A stretch of 64,000 nt of DNA from positions 42,833,236 through 42,897,235 of the forward strand of contig CM054138.1 of assembly GCA_028751875.1 (NCBI GenBank), given 5' to 3'. The notes beneath the pieces were generated by a model. That model made no database searches, was not told where the DNA came from, and saw only the letters and a list, made by a program, of their open reading frames with translations. The position numbers and the translations under genes were made by a program. This document shows, piece by piece, positions 1 through 11,489 of the stretch; within the stretch, counting starts at the first letter, position 1; each line of letters starts with the position of its first letter. Source of the stretch: Rapana venosa. Taxonomy: Eukaryota > Mollusca > Gastropoda > Neogastropoda > Muricidae.

Positions 1-616
1 AAGTACCTGGGAGCCATTGTATCCGACCCGGGATCCAAGCCAGAAGTAGTATGCAGGACTGCACAGACAAAACAGCTTTGTCAAAACTAAACACCACTGG
101 AGAGATAAGAATATCTCAAATTATATCCAAGATCAGACTAATGCGCTCCCTTGTCATATCCATATTTCTGTATGCCTGTGAATCATGGACCCTACTGCAG
201 ATTTGGAGAGAAGAGTACAGGCAGTGGAGATGAGATTTCTTTCGGAGACTCCTTGGCATCTCCTACAAAGACCACATAAGCAACGAAAGCGTGCATAACA
301 GAATCCAGCAAACCATTGGCCCCATGAGAACCTTCTAACGATCGTGGGAAAAAACGTAAACTTAAGTGGTATGGGCATGTCACAAGATCCCAAGGAATTA
401 CAAAGACAGTTTTGCAAGGCACTGCCCAAGGAGGAAGAAGAAGAGGCAGACCAAGGAAGAGCTGGGAGGATAACATCAGTGAATGGACAGGCCTAGAACT
501 CAACAAAACCCTGAGAAAGGCAGAACAGAGAGAAGAATGGAGGGAACTGGTTGCTGAGTCTTTGAGGGTGCCCCCACGGTCGTCAGACTACGGGACAGAT
601 AGATAGATAGATAGAA
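1..616 (+). pseudogene. LINE reverse transcriptase, C-terminal fragment
   Basis: This is the 3' end of a non-LTR retrotransposon. The frame opens at base 1 with KYLGAIVSDPGSKPE, the post-RT region of an endonuclease/RT protein. It continues in shifted frames through SKIRLMRSL, FLYACESWTL and, near 430-560, GGRRRGRPRKSWEDNISEWTG. The GRPRKSW type of motif closes the C-terminal domain in RTE-like and related LINEs. An in-frame stop near base 90 and several frame changes show it is dead. The coding part ends about 600 and is followed by a short (GATA)n tract (597-616), a typical short-repeat LINE tail. The 5' part lies outside the window. The clade is not settled by eye. A minus-strand relative of the same C-terminal region is at 29778-29900. 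Confidence 0.75.
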
Positions 617-639
617 TAACAGGTGGACGCAGACATATG

Positions 640-913
640 AGTCTTTCAATTTAAAGCAATTAATAAAATCACCAACTCGTGTTACTAAAAATTCTAAGAC
701 TTTAATTGACCATATATATGTTAATAACCAAAATTCAATTGTAGCGATCATTTCCCCATCTGTGTTACGTGGTGTAAAAAAGGGTTAAAATTTCCAAAAA
801 TGAATCACAAAATTATCACTTATAGGAATTTTTCTAATTTTGATAATAATGATTTTCTTTCAGACTATTTCTCGCCTTTAAAAATGTATATAGGTACTGA
901 CCCCAATCGTCCA
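640..913 (+). pseudogene. LINE endonuclease-domain fragment, cut by the gap
   Basis: Translation gives FNLKQLIKSPTRVTKNS and TLIDHIYVNN, then in a shifted frame SDHFPICVTWCKKG. This is the C-terminal end of an apurinic-endonuclease-like (APE) LINE endonuclease, where the SDH motif carries the catalytic histidine. A third frame continues from about 800 with HKIITYRNFSNFD, the linker before the RT. Bases between the YVNN part and the SDH motif are missing, and at least two frame changes are present, so it cannot code for an active enzyme. The fragment runs into the assembly gap. It is probably a different LINE clade (jockey/CR1/L2-like) from the fragment at 1-616. Confidence 0.65.
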
Positions 914-1413
914 NNNNNNNNNNNNNNNNNNNNNNNNNNNNNNNNNNNNNNNNNNNNNNNNNNNNNNNNNNNNNNNNNNNNNNNNNNNNNNNNNNNNNNN
1001 NNNNNNNNNNNNNNNNNNNNNNNNNNNNNNNNNNNNNNNNNNNNNNNNNNNNNNNNNNNNNNNNNNNNNNNNNNNNNNNNNNNNNNNNNNNNNNNNNNNN
1101 NNNNNNNNNNNNNNNNNNNNNNNNNNNNNNNNNNNNNNNNNNNNNNNNNNNNNNNNNNNNNNNNNNNNNNNNNNNNNNNNNNNNNNNNNNNNNNNNNNNN
1201 NNNNNNNNNNNNNNNNNNNNNNNNNNNNNNNNNNNNNNNNNNNNNNNNNNNNNNNNNNNNNNNNNNNNNNNNNNNNNNNNNNNNNNNNNNNNNNNNNNNN
1301 NNNNNNNNNNNNNNNNNNNNNNNNNNNNNNNNNNNNNNNNNNNNNNNNNNNNNNNNNNNNNNNNNNNNNNNNNNNNNNNNNNNNNNNNNNNNNNNNNNNN
1401 NNNNNNNNNNNNN
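914..1413. other. Assembly gap, exactly 500 N
   Basis: An uninterrupted run of N of exactly 500 bases. The round size suggests a placeholder scaffold gap rather than a measured distance. Open frames that cross it are artefacts. Confidence 0.98.
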
Positions 1414-2292
1414 GGGGCCAAACAGGTGGTAAAAAACAAGCATCAGTCTTTGAAAAAACTACAAAGGGTCTGTTTGAAGGTAGATTATTTCATCATGACA
1501 ACCCAAAGCTCTGCTCAAACCTGCACCAGATCAACACGACTGTGGTTAGAAAAAAGACACTGATTGCACAGGACAGAAAACGAATATATTCTTCACCAGA
1601 GCACTCATACACACTTGGTCACTGGAGAACAAAGTAATTAATTAATTAATCAATTAATTTTTTCCCTATTAATATAGAAGTTAAAAATTCTGATTGAGGC
1701 TCACAATGGATTGTATACTCTTTATCAAGTCCTATGGCAGTGGTACAAGACCTCGTCTCTGCTTTTACAGCTGCAACATAATAGAAGACTTTGGCGATCA
1801 AGTAGAAATAAAACTTGATGAAGGAGCAAAAGAAAATGTGTTAAATAATATTCTAGTGTTGCAAGGTTGAAATTTAATGATAGTTCTTCACACAATAAAT
1901 CACTCGTGCAAGGCAGGGTGCAGTAGTTGCAGATTTTTATTTGCCTAAGATAAAGAAAAACACACCTGAAACACAAATAAAATGCAGGTCACTACTCTAT
2001 CCATATTTAACCAGGTAAAATGAAAGGCACACAACAGCAATAGAAAACATTGTCGTCTACCCGAATGTAAGAAACCGAATTCCTTTCATCACTCGTACCA
2101 AAACACCAAGTTAATCATAGGGAACCAATAGAGAGTATACAGTTGTAAATCAGACTACAAAATAAACTAGGAAAATCCTTTCCTCAATACTCTCAACTGA
2201 CATTATCCTAATAATGTCCACAGAACTTAGTCTCTACTAAGTTTCTTTCACAACATTGGCCCCTATCATACCCATGGATATTGTAGCACAAA
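1414..2292. other. No gene recognised
   Basis: I see no convincing coding sequence. A short TTAA-type repeat lies at about 1635-1660. The stretch at about 1520-1585 resembles sequence just right of the second gap (26710-26780), so both may border copies of the same repeat. Confidence 0.5.
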
Positions 2293-2478
2293 AAAGGGGA
2301 GAGAGAGAGGGGAGAGAGAGGGAGAGAGAGAAGGAAAAGGAGAGAGAGAGAAGAGAGAGAGAGAGGGACGAGAGAGAGAGAGAGAGAACGAGAGAGGGGA
2401 AAAGAAGAAAAGAAAAGGGGAGGGGAGAGAGGAGGAGAGAGAGAGAGAGAGAGAGCGAGAGGAGAGAGAGAGAGAGAG

Positions 2479-2514
<36 letters not shown>

Positions 2515-2520
2515 GAAGAA
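2293..2520. repeat. Imperfect (GA)n purine tract
   Basis: About 230 bases of almost pure purine on the plus strand, mainly GAGA with AAGG and GGGG interruptions. Long open frames here on both strands are composition artefacts. Mirror-symmetric purine tracts of this kind can form triplex (H-DNA) structures. Confidence 0.95.
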
Positions 2521-3254
2521 GGGCAGGCACAATCTAGAATGTCACAAAACCACATACAAATTAACCACTTTTGACACAATGACTAACCATACACCAAGTC
2601 ACACCTACATGTTGAAGTGCCTACTTTCACTGGGCAATTTCTATAAGGGCCTAGCTAGGCCTAGTCCTGTACTGCATTAAAGTCTACCTTGAAGTCTTCA
2701 ACACTCTTTCCTTAATAACAAAGCCCTTTTTTATATCAATTAATACAAATTCCAAGAAATCTTTAGCTAGATTCCCCTTTAAAGCCTGAAATCTACAACT
2801 TACGAGTTTTCCTAGTCTACATAGGCTGAAAGTGGAGAACCCCAGTTATTCGAGTCCTATGTTTTCTCCATTTCATCCAAAAAATTTCATACCAACTTCA
2901 TGTCCTACAATTTGTGAAAACAGTAAGCCTATCAAATTACTTTTGATTCCGCTTACATTTTCAGTGCTTGCCACACTCCTAAAAGGGCAGCAGCCTACCA
3001 ATACCAAGCAAAATCTTAGCTGCAGGGTAGGATCCCCAGATCGAAATGGCCAAATCAACAAGTTAAAAAATATGTACTTACAGCCCACTCATTTTTGTTT
3101 CTGTTGCCTTGGAAGAGGCTGGGTCGGTGGAAGGTTAGAAGTACGGGAAAATGCCTGACAGCCCCTTTTAACTTTACTTGTTCAGGTAGGGTGGGAAGAA
3201 TGATTGGCCCTACCAAACTCCTGATTTCAGCTGACCAAGAATAATTCCTGGAGC
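2521..3254. other. No gene recognised; possible flank or lost part of an LTR
   Basis: No recognisable protein, RNA gene or repeat copy. If the left LTR that follows were full length, its outer end should fall near 3000. I could not align this stretch to the matching part of the right LTR, so it is either unrelated flank or too diverged to see. Confidence 0.4.
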
Positions 3255-4150
3255 CAACACTAAGCCAATCGTGACCACACAACACAAATTACAACCAATA
3301 ACCTGACACCAAAGGGACAAATCGCTGATTTGCTAGAGGAAAGGGGGGGGGGGAGTAATAGAAAAGAAGAAGGGGGGATGCTATTCAAACAAGAAGAGGC
3401 CTGCAAGACTGTTGAATAAGACTACCTGTAGCAAGCTCTGAAGTGTTTATTACTTTGACTGTTCCACTGGACATACTGACTACAAGGACTCAGGCCATGA
3501 ATAGAGAGGACTCTGATGTAGCCACAAAGGACTGTTAATGAGATGGAATCGGGGGGGAGGGGGGGGGGGCTAGCTCTAGGACTATGGGCCCTATGTGTAA
3601 TATCACTTACCTATACCACCACAATTAAGTTGCCAAGTCCCCTAGCTCAGGGAGACAGTTGACCTCAGGTGAGGGATGGTGCAACAGTACCTAGGCCTCA
3701 CTTGTTTACCGGGCTTTCCAGTCCACTGAGACACTCAAGGACACCTAAGTTAAGAGAAGTGAAAATTTTCACATATGGATTGGTTGCCAATGCTCCAAAC
3801 TCACTCACGAGACATGCGGGACACCAAAAGGAAGAAAAGGGCCCGGCAGGCGCTGGCCGCCAACACAGACCCCAATGGGCCTCCCTAGCTAAAGTCTAAA
3901 GTGGATTAAAAGAATCCTCCCCCCAAACAACCATGGGCATCCAAAAACAGACTGAGAAGTTGTTTGTTTGGACACAACACTGTAACACTGTTAGGTTGTC
4001 AAAGAAACCAAACTTTGTCTTTGAATTGCTGAACTAAAGCAAATCATAAAGTCTAACCAAGTTGAACAGTTCTTTTTAAAAGGGGGGGGGGGGGGAGAGG
4101 GTAAGGAAAGGGGGGTTGTAGTTCAGACATTATAGTGCGCAAAGTGCACA
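3255..4150 (-). repeat. 3' LTR of the Ty3/Gypsy element (left copy, outer end lost)
   Basis: This segment aligns in direct orientation with 9555-10382. Shared blocks include GGACATACTGACTACA, GACTGTTAATGAGATGG, GGATGGTGC.A.GTACCTA, CACATATGGAT and GCGCAAAGTGCACA. On the minus strand the LTR begins TGTGCACTTTGCGC at 4150. The outer (left) end should read TGTTGGAG on the plus strand, as at 9233, but I cannot find it, so roughly the last 250-300 bp seem deleted or unrecognisable. Many one-base indels and runs of G separate the two LTR copies. Confidence 0.75.
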
Positions 4151-4688
4151 CAAAAACACACTCCCCAAGCTTTTAAATGAAATGTCCTCATTGCATGCTT
4201 TACTGTCAAAATAAACAACAATGAAGCTGACATGTTTTTAAGTACTTCAAACGTCCAAGTTTTATAAAACTGTCCTAAAATACTTCAAAATCAACCTTTT
4301 AACAAGCAGCTTTACAGATAACGCAGTTACTATGAAAAACCAATAAACTAGCTTTCAAATAAGTAGATACTGAGCTACCTTTCAAGAGTCCCTTCACGCC
4401 CTTTCGCTTAGCTCATCTGACTTGGGGGAATACCTTTGTTTAACCGAGCACTTCTGCGAAGTGGAATTTGGGCAGGTATCGGGGATCAGGTTTTGTTGAA
4501 GTGAGGGCCCCTTGAACATTTGGTGGTTTGAAACCTGAATTAGCAGACTGGACGGGAATTAAAATCCATCCATCCCCCTCATCTCACTATCCTCCCCAAA
4601 CTTGTTAGCTGGCTTTTCTATCGCCATCCCACGGTTGAGTTATGACTGGGCCTGTGATAGGCAAGAGATCAGTGTGTTCAGGGTGAAC
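4151..4688 (-). other. Polypurine tract and 3' untranslated part of the LTR element
   Basis: Lies between the integrase end and the 3' LTR on the minus strand. Just inside the LTR, plus-strand CACACTCCCC reads as GGGGAGTGTG on the element strand, a plausible but short polypurine tract for plus-strand DNA priming. No open frame of note is present. Confidence 0.4.
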
Positions 4689-5890
4689 TCATTCCCCCAG
4701 CATGTGGACGCAAAACCCTACACTGAGTATCTTCAAATGGTTGTGCAGTAACAACTGTACGTCTGGAAGCCATCGATCTTGGATCTTCCTCCTCCCGGTT
4801 CCCCTACTCTTGATATATACCAAGTCTCCTATTGCAAGAGATATATCTCTTTTGGGTTGTTCTACTGCACAACCCCAGTTTACTTTGAGATAGTAATTTT
4901 GCACTTTTGAGTGTGCCTCCAATAGTCCCCGCACGGTGTTGACGGGCCCAATCTGTGGCACAAGAACTGAGACTGATTCCGTCCTAACCAAATGTCAACT
5001 GGCAGATGTGGATCTTGCCCAAACAGGAGATAATGGGGTGAGAATCCAGTGGCCGAATGAGGGTGTTATTGTAAGCTTGCACAAGTTCTTGCAAGTAGAA
5101 AGGCCACTTTTTCTTTTGTTGAGCGACAGTGTCCGCAAGAGACCATGAAGTGTGCGGTTGAATCGCTCACCACTGTCCATTACCTTGTGGGTGGTATGGG
5201 GTAGTCCTGGTCTTACGTATGCCATACATCTCACAGAGAGAACGAACAGAGCAGACTCAAAGTCTCTCCCTTGATCACTTGGATTCTCTGGCCCCCCATA
5301 ACGACTGAACCACTCCCTCACTAAGACCTGAACGCAGTGTTGGCCTCCCGGTTCTTTGTAGGCACAGCTACTGTGAATTTTGTGAAGACATCCGTCATCA
5401 CTAGCACTTCTCGCGGCCATCACTTGCCATGTCCAGCTTGGTAAAATCAAATTTTCCAAGATCTGAAAGTGGGCGACTGGCCTGGATATGTCCGGCAGGG
5501 TTTTGCAACAGTCTGCTTGTTGGGCCAAGCACGAGGCACCCAACAAATACTGTTGCACATCCTTAGTCATGCCTGGCCAATAGACTCTTTGCCGTAAGAG
5601 GCTGAGGGTGCGATCTAACCCCTTGGTGACCCATTCTGTCATGAAGCCATGGGGTACATCTGGGCGGAGAGTAAAATGGAAGGACCAACTGCTCTGACTC
5701 TCCCCAAACAGAATCCTGGACTTTCCCGGGACATTTTCTCCATCTTTCATCAGCAACTTGGAATGTTGCTTGGACAAAGTCTCTCCAAACCTCCAAGTTT
5801 TCCTGGCGGTTTGTTGGGCCAAATTTTGACCACCGGTCCCAGTACTGGGTCTTCCCTCTGTAGCCTAGCTACGTTCCTGGAGCCCGTGCA
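4689..5890 (-). pseudogene. Ty3/Gypsy integrase (frameshifted)
   Basis: The integrase joins the cDNA copy to host DNA. Reading the minus strand from about 5880, LRQRVYWPGMTKDVQ and a following cysteine pair (SCLAQQADC) mark the N-terminal HHCC zinc-binding region. DQGRDFESALF is the second catalytic aspartate motif of the DDE core. AIGDLVYIKSRGTGRRKIQ, near 4790, is the C-terminal GPY/F-type basic domain. Several frame changes break the reading. It follows RNase H on the same strand, the pol gene order of Ty3/Gypsy (RT-RNaseH-IN) and not of Ty1/Copia. Confidence 0.8.
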
Positions 5891-6700
5891 GACAGCAGTT
5901 TTGTCTGTTGCCAGACCCCATCGTCGGCTCAGAAACTTCAAAAGCTCTGACACCAAGGTTCCTGAACAGTCGCCACCTCAGGAGGTATACAAGTACCCTT
6001 CTGACCCCATGTCAACAAGGGGAGGCAACCTTGACAGAGCATCAGCTCGATTCTCCCTACCCGGCCGATATTTGACATCAAAATCAAACTGTGCTAGCTG
6101 GGCTGCCCATCTTTTTTTCCAGTGCCCCCCAAATGGAGGATTTGAAGTGAGCCAGAGGGTTATTGTCTGGTAAACACCACAAACAGTGATCCTAGCAGTA
6201 CCCTCTAAACTTCTCTGTCACTGCCCACTTCAGTGCCAGCATCTCCAGCTTTAAGCTGCTGTAGTTAGCTTTATTTTTTCTCCCTGGGGCGCAAACGACG
6301 GCTTGCATAGGCAATCACCCTAGTGGCCCATCTTCCTGTTTCTGGCTCAGAATTGCCCCAAGCCCCTCATAGCTTGCATCTACTCCAGAATGAAAGGGCG
6401 GGAGAAATCTGCAAATGCTAGAACATCTGCCCCTTCAAAGCCTGTTTCAAGGAATCAAATGCCTCCTGATGTTCCTTCCTCCAAGAACTGCCCAAAAAGG
6501 GGCGAACTTCCCCTTTTTTGCCCTTGGAGTGCTGGTTGACCAGATTATGGAGCGGGCCTGCTGTTTGTGAATACTTGCCACAAAGCGACGATAGTAGCCA
6601 GCAAACCCCAGGGAAAAATCGCAACTCTCTCCAAAATTTTTCGGAACAGGCCAGTTCCGTACTACTCTGTCTTCTCAACCTGACAGCTCACCCTTGGGCA
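5890..6700 (-). pseudogene. Ty3/Gypsy RNase H and connection region (decayed)
   Basis: On the minus strand, 6678-6418 reads KFWRELRFFPGVCWLLSSL and, later, WRKEHQEAFDSLKQAL, the thumb/connection segment that follows the RT core in Gypsy pol. Bases 6400-5890 fit the position of RNase H, but the frame is broken several times and I cannot place all the acidic active-site residues. This stretch degrades the template RNA in the intact family. It lies directly between RT and integrase. Confidence 0.6.
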
Positions 6701-6749
6701 GAGATGGTATGCCCTAGGTAACTAACTTCTTCACAAAAACAGCTGGGAT

Positions 6750-7480
6750 TTCTCCAGGTTGAGTTTCACCTGTCTCACCAATCCTCTTCAGCACTCTCTC
6801 CAGATGTTGCAAATGATCAATGAAAGTCTTGGAATTATCATCAGATCATCCAGATAGACCAACAAGAAGCTGAACAGAAAGTCCGACATGGCCGATTCAT
6901 CAGGCTTTGAAATGTGGCAGGTGGCGCCAGATAGCCCAAAAGGCATTCTTGTGAAACTATACAGGCCAAACGGGGTGATAAAAGCAGTTTTTTGCTGGTC
7001 TGTTGGGTCCATAACTATCTGATGATACCCCTAGCTAGATCGAGAGTTGAGAAAAACTTGCACCCGATAGTGATCGAAAAATCTCCTGAATCCTAGGCAG
7101 TGGATAGGCATCTTTTACTGTCTTACTTTTAGGCGCCGGTAGTCAACACAGAGGCGCATCTTTCCATTTTTCTTACGCACTACAACTATTTGGTGCAGCA
7201 TATGGACTATAGTTTCCCTAATGATCCCTTTATTTCCCAAAAATTCTTGAATGTGCCCCTTAACTTCCTGAAAGTCACGGGGTGCAAATGGACGGTGGGA
7301 TTGAGCAACCGGAGTGTCGTCTGTGGTTCGAATCTTGTGGGAAAACTCTGTCCGTGAAAACCAAATGTCAGCATCATCTGAAGCAATGACATGCTGATAC
7401 CGGGACAAGAGATCTACCACCTGCTGTTTTTTGCTCTGCCGTACCTGGGAAATTTGGCAGGCAACCACAAAAACCCTTTT
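6750..7480 (-). pseudogene. Ty3/Gypsy reverse transcriptase (frameshifted)
   Basis: The RT copies element RNA into DNA. In minus-strand order: HRPFAPRDFQEVKGHIQEFL and VVVRKKNGKMRLCVDYRRL (7330-7125), then KTAFITPFGLYSFTRMPFGL, then LLVYLDDLMII near 6860. The YLDD box is the metal-binding catalytic motif and PFGL lies just before it as expected. The two halves are in different frames with a break near 7020-7115, so the copy is inactive. Confidence 0.85.
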
Positions 7481-8278
7481 CCAGTTTTTGGAGACTCGGG
7501 ATATTTCTCTTTCTGGACAATGATTTCATTAGAAGTAACTTCCAATGACAAGCCAACTAGACCTATCTCCTCAACTGCATGAAGCAGTGCCAAAAAGGGG
7601 TTCGAGGATGGGGATAGATATCCTCCTCAGACAGATTGACAACTCTAAACATACCTGGAGGGTTATCAGCACCAACTAACGTGGGAACTACAAGCAGAAA
7701 CCCGGGGTAAGGTATGCCCCGACGGCTCAGCAACAAGATTTCTAAATGGCTTTTCTATGCCACTTTACTTCACACCATTTGAAACTGCAGCTTGGGATCT
7801 GTCCTTTCCCACAACCTTTGCCACTCCCTTCACCGAGGGATGCATGGCACGCACCTCATGAATGACTGGCTGTAAACAAGGTGGGAAAATTGTCATGCAT
7901 ACTAGTTTTATCAAGGGTACACAACCTGTTGTAAAAATATTTCATTCTGAATAGCTGGGTTCTCAACTTCTTTGCTATGTAGAAGATCTACAGTCCTTGA
8001 CAACTAGAAAAAGAAGCCTACAACTTTTTCCAAACACCTTCACAGACCTTTTAAAGCCCCACATAAGGGATATTAGCCCATTAGTGCTTTCAGTCTTAAC
8101 CAGTTGCTTTTTGCAAAGGCAACTTACTCAAATGTTCCCTATACCAAAACTCTGTTAATGTGTAACCTCACTACCTGGTGTCTACCAAAGCTTCAACTTC
8201 CTCCTTTACATAAGTATTGTCTGTGGACACTGTCCAGTTACCCAAACATTACCAGCCGTGTACCCCGTGCTTGGCTGG
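7480..8278 (-). pseudogene. Gypsy region between gag and RT (protease position)
   Basis: On the minus strand 7690-7460 is open over short stretches (LVGADNPPGMFRVVNLS, then GLVGLSLEVTSNEII), the linker normally found between protease and RT. The aspartic protease should lie about 7700-8200, but I cannot find a clear D-S/T-G triad. Assignment rests mostly on position within the element. Confidence 0.45.
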
Positions 8279-9171
8279 CTACAGCAAGGAAGTCAGTTTC
8301 CCGACTCCTTGCTTCGGGGCCCTTTCTCCTCGGTCCTTCCTTTTCCTTTTCAGGCCAGCACCGTCGTTAGGTGGCCTATCCTTGTGACAGTAGAAGCATC
8401 TACTGTGTGATGGCCGGGTCCACGGGCCATCGGGAGCTGGTGGGGCCGCGGGGTCCCTCGACTCAAGGGGCTCAGTCAGAGACTTCAAGGAAGTCTGCAA
8501 CGCCTCAACTGTGGCCGTCAATGTGGCCACTTGTTTCTGCAGTTGAGCCAGTTGCGGAGCTTGGGCTGGAGGAGACAGAGCTGCTGAAACACCGATGAGG
8601 TCATTGGGGGTGATGCTTCCATTGGGTCCCCTTCTTCCCTGGTCCACCGCAGAGCCCCGTCTTGATGGTGAAAATGTCATTCCCTCCTTTTCTCTCACGA
8701 GCCTTCGGAGTTTTTCTTTTGAGCTGGTTGACATCAGGTCCCTCGATGAATCTGTCACGCAGCATTTCTCCGAGATGCTCTTCTTGTCTTTGGCTCTGGC
8801 CTGGTCCCCAAGGCTCTTGAGAGCCTGTGCATATTCCAGCACAGACTGAAACGGGAGTTGGTGCAGGCTGTGAAAAACCGACATCATGACGTCATGGTCG
8901 TCTGCCCAAAGGTGTTGCTCAAGTCTTTAACACCTTCTCTGATGAGTCATTTCCTTCACGGCTCATAAACTCTCTTCTAGCTTTCCCTTGCAGGTGACGG
9001 ATTATGAATTCCACCGCCATTGGCTCTGGGTATGGGAGTTATGAGCTAGTACTCTGGTGACTTCATTGACGAAGTCCTCTGCAGGCCCGTCAGCTGACTC
9101 TCCGGAGAAATAGGGAAGTTTGGGTGGCGCCCACCACTGCGGGTCCTTGGTTGGTTTTCGTTCTCTGCCAT
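8279..9171 (-). pseudogene. Ty3/Gypsy Gag-like polyprotein
   Basis: Gag forms the capsid particle of the retrotransposon. From a candidate ATG at 9171-9169 (MAENENQP) the frame shifts to PKLPYFSGESADGPAEDFV, a typical start of an invertebrate Gypsy capsid domain. The second part, 8887-8279, reads LPFQSVLEYAQALKSLGDQA, then a basic Ser/Gly linker, a leucine/glutamine coiled-coil-like stretch (LAQLQKQVATLTATVEALQ), and RCFYCHKD at about 8395. The last has the CX2C start of a zinc knuckle, but the matching H and C are not seen in frame. At least two frameshifts are present. Confidence 0.7.
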
Positions 9172-9216
9172 CCTGTAAGTGAGGCTGTGGTGTTTTCTTT
9201 CTAGGCGTTCTGCAAT

Positions 9217-9232
9217 CTGTCGACGCGCCAAT
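9217..9232 (-). promoter_or_regulatory. Candidate tRNA primer-binding site
   Basis: Immediately inside the 5' LTR the element strand reads AT then TGGCGCGTCGACAG. Starting with TGG two bases after an LTR that ends in CCAACA is the usual layout for priming by the 3' CCA end of a tRNA. I cannot name the tRNA from memory. Confidence 0.55.
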
Positions 9233-10382
9233 TGTTGGAGGGTGAACGTGAAGGTTCGGGGGTAGGAATGTTAGGACACTGGATCCACCCTCAAAGGAAT
9301 GATGTGAGGCCACGCAGGGGTGTTATGGGAACATTTTTATTTTTATCTACCAAACAACACACACAGCTCAAGCAGGAGAACAAAACTCTGTTTCCTTCAG
9401 TCATTCTGTCATTTACACACAGCACCTAACTCCAGAAGAAAGTTGCCTCAGACAGACAGCAAGAGAAGATTTAAATGCCATGTACACCTGTTTTTTTGGT
9501 TCAGTTGCAGGACCCAAAACAAATACATTTGAAAAGAGACTAAAACAATCCTAACCACACATCACATCACTGACAAACAAACCACGAAACCAAAAAATTC
9601 GCTAAATTTTGGGGAAAGGGGGGGGGAGAATAGGAGAAGAAGGGGGATGCATTCAAACAAAAAAGGGGCCTGCAAACTGTGAATAAACTACCTGAGCAAG
9701 CTCTGTTTGTTTATTACATGACTGTCCATGGACATACTGACTACAGGACTCAGGCATGAATAGAAAAGGACTCTGATGAAAGCCAACAAAGGGACTGTTA
9801 ATGAGATGGAATCTGGGGGGGAGTGGGGGGGGCTAGCTCTAGGACATAGCCATGGTAATACCCAATTACCATACCACCCCAATTAAGTTGCCAAGTCCCC
9901 CTTCAGGGAGACATGTTGGCCCACTTCAGTGAGGATGGTGCCAACGTACCTAGCCTCACTTGTTTTAACCAGGCCTTTCCAGTCCACTGGACACTAAAAG
10001 GCCCACTAAGTTAAGAGAAGTGACAATTCACATATGGATGGTTGCCAATGTCCCAAACTCACTCACGAACATGCTGGACACCAAAAGGAAAAAAAGGCCG
10101 CAGGCGCCGGCCCCCAAACCCAAACCCCATGGGCCCCCCTAGCTAACTTCAAGGGATTAAAAGAATCCTCGCCAACACCATGGGCATCCAAACAGACTGA
10201 GAGTTGTTTTTTGGACAACCCTGAAACACGTTAGGTTGTAAAAGAACCAACTTTGTCTTTGAATTGTGAACTAAGCAAATTCATGAGTCTAACCAAGTTA
10301 ACAGTTCTTTTTAGAAGGGGGGGGCGGGGGGTTGGAGGAGAAGGGGGTTGTAGTTCGGGACTTAAAAGGCGCAAAGTGCACA
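9233..10382 (-). repeat. 5' LTR of the Ty3/Gypsy element (right copy)
   Basis: About 1.15 kb. On the plus strand it starts TGTTGGAGGG and ends GTGCACA; on the element strand it is TGTGCACTTT...CTCCAACA, so both ends have TG/CA dinucleotides. Its distal 800 bp align with 3255-4150. An LTR on each side, the primer site and the gag-pol order agree that one element spans about 3255-10382 on the minus strand. Many single-base differences between the LTRs mean the insertion is old, or the assembly has errors here, or both. Confidence 0.75.
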
Positions 10383-10633
10383 CTAAAAACCCTAGGATAT
10401 GCCCACTATGATGAGAGGAGTAAAAAACTTATTGCTATCAAAAGCGTGCCAAAGGCGTCATATTAAAAACATTAAATGAGACCATGCAGTCACTTACTTC
10501 TGATGAAAGTAGCCTACCTTACTGAAGCGGAACAGTATTAGGTGGTACTAGCTGAGCATTCCTCTCTAACAAAAGCTCCCTGTGGTGCAGGTAGTGACAA
10601 ATAATAAATAGGAGGATCCATCTCCACAACTTT
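10383..10633. other. Spacer between LTR element and Polinton fragment
   Basis: No gene recognised. The LTR element ends at 10382 and Polinton integrase coding begins at about 10634 on the same strand, so the retrotransposon may have inserted at or near the edge of the Polinton. I could not find a target duplication. Confidence 0.4.
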
Positions 10634-11467
10634 TTATTTCATAAGTGTCCAGCTCCAGATGGGATCTGTTGCTCGCTTGCCACTTGTTGCTGGCTTCCAC
10701 TTCTCCAGGAGCATACAAATATCTAACTGTTTTTTCCCTAAGGGTATTAGTGGTTGCTTAGAGGGTGTTGTTTGGTTGTGCTGCTGTATTGTTTTGTGTT
10801 TGATGGCATCCGCAGGTTTTGAACCTGTGGCTCTAGTTACTTCAGCGTTCATTGCTCTCAAAACTGCAGGCAGTCTTCTTACCCACTCTGTGTTTAGTGT
10901 GCCTGGGGTCATGATTTCTTGGTGGTACTGATATGCAAACAGTCTTTCTGATAATAGCTTGTTAAAGTTTTCAACCAGTGCTTGAGATCTTGTGATTGCC
11001 TGGTATGCCTCTTTTTATTGCTACTCGATGCTTCAGTAACAGTTGATTAAATGTTCCTTTAAACTCTTTTCCATCATAACACTGGATAAGTCTGGGATAC
11101 TTTAATGGGCCGTGTCTATAGATCTCCTGCAAAGCAACTGTGGTTGCAGTAAGGGGCTCTGCATCTTTATACCTAGAAGCTGCGTCCACCACAGTCAGTG
11201 CATGCCTATACCTCTTTCTTCTGATTGTGTAATGGGGTAAAAAATAAAAGGTCTATTTGATGAGTATCATTTGGCTTTATGTTGATGAAGGAGGGTCTGT
11301 TATTGTGCCTTGGAGCAGGTAATGATCTGCCATATTGCTTGTTTAGACAGCCACTTCTTTGCTACTTCAAAACTTACTCCTGCTGCAATGCTCAGTTTGT
11401 TAATAGCTGTCTGTCCTTTCCAGTACCCTTTTAGTGTGTAGTAGACCTTAGAGAGTTTGGCATCCAT
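10634..11467 (-). pseudogene. Polinton/Maverick integrase
   Basis: This is the integrase of a self-synthesising DNA transposon of the Polinton (Maverick) class. It starts at ATG 11467-11465 (MDAKLSKVYYTLKGYWKG), with an N-terminal helical domain (AKKWLSKQAIWQI). VVDAASRYKDAEPLT, GPLKYPRLIQ and KEFKG follow as the DDE core. TEWVRRLPAVLRAMNAEVTR comes next, and KRATDPIWS is close to the stop. Length is about 278 codons, near the family's core size. It is broken into at least three frames (near 11230, 10990 and 10930), so it is not functional as assembled. The genes upstream on the same strand are the small genes usually found beside this integrase. Confidence 0.75.
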
Positions 11468-11489
11468 TGTTCTAATATAATAATAAAAA

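Noticed and set aside
914..1432. Open frames of about 200 codons
   Set aside because: They consist of the unknown bases of the assembly gap.
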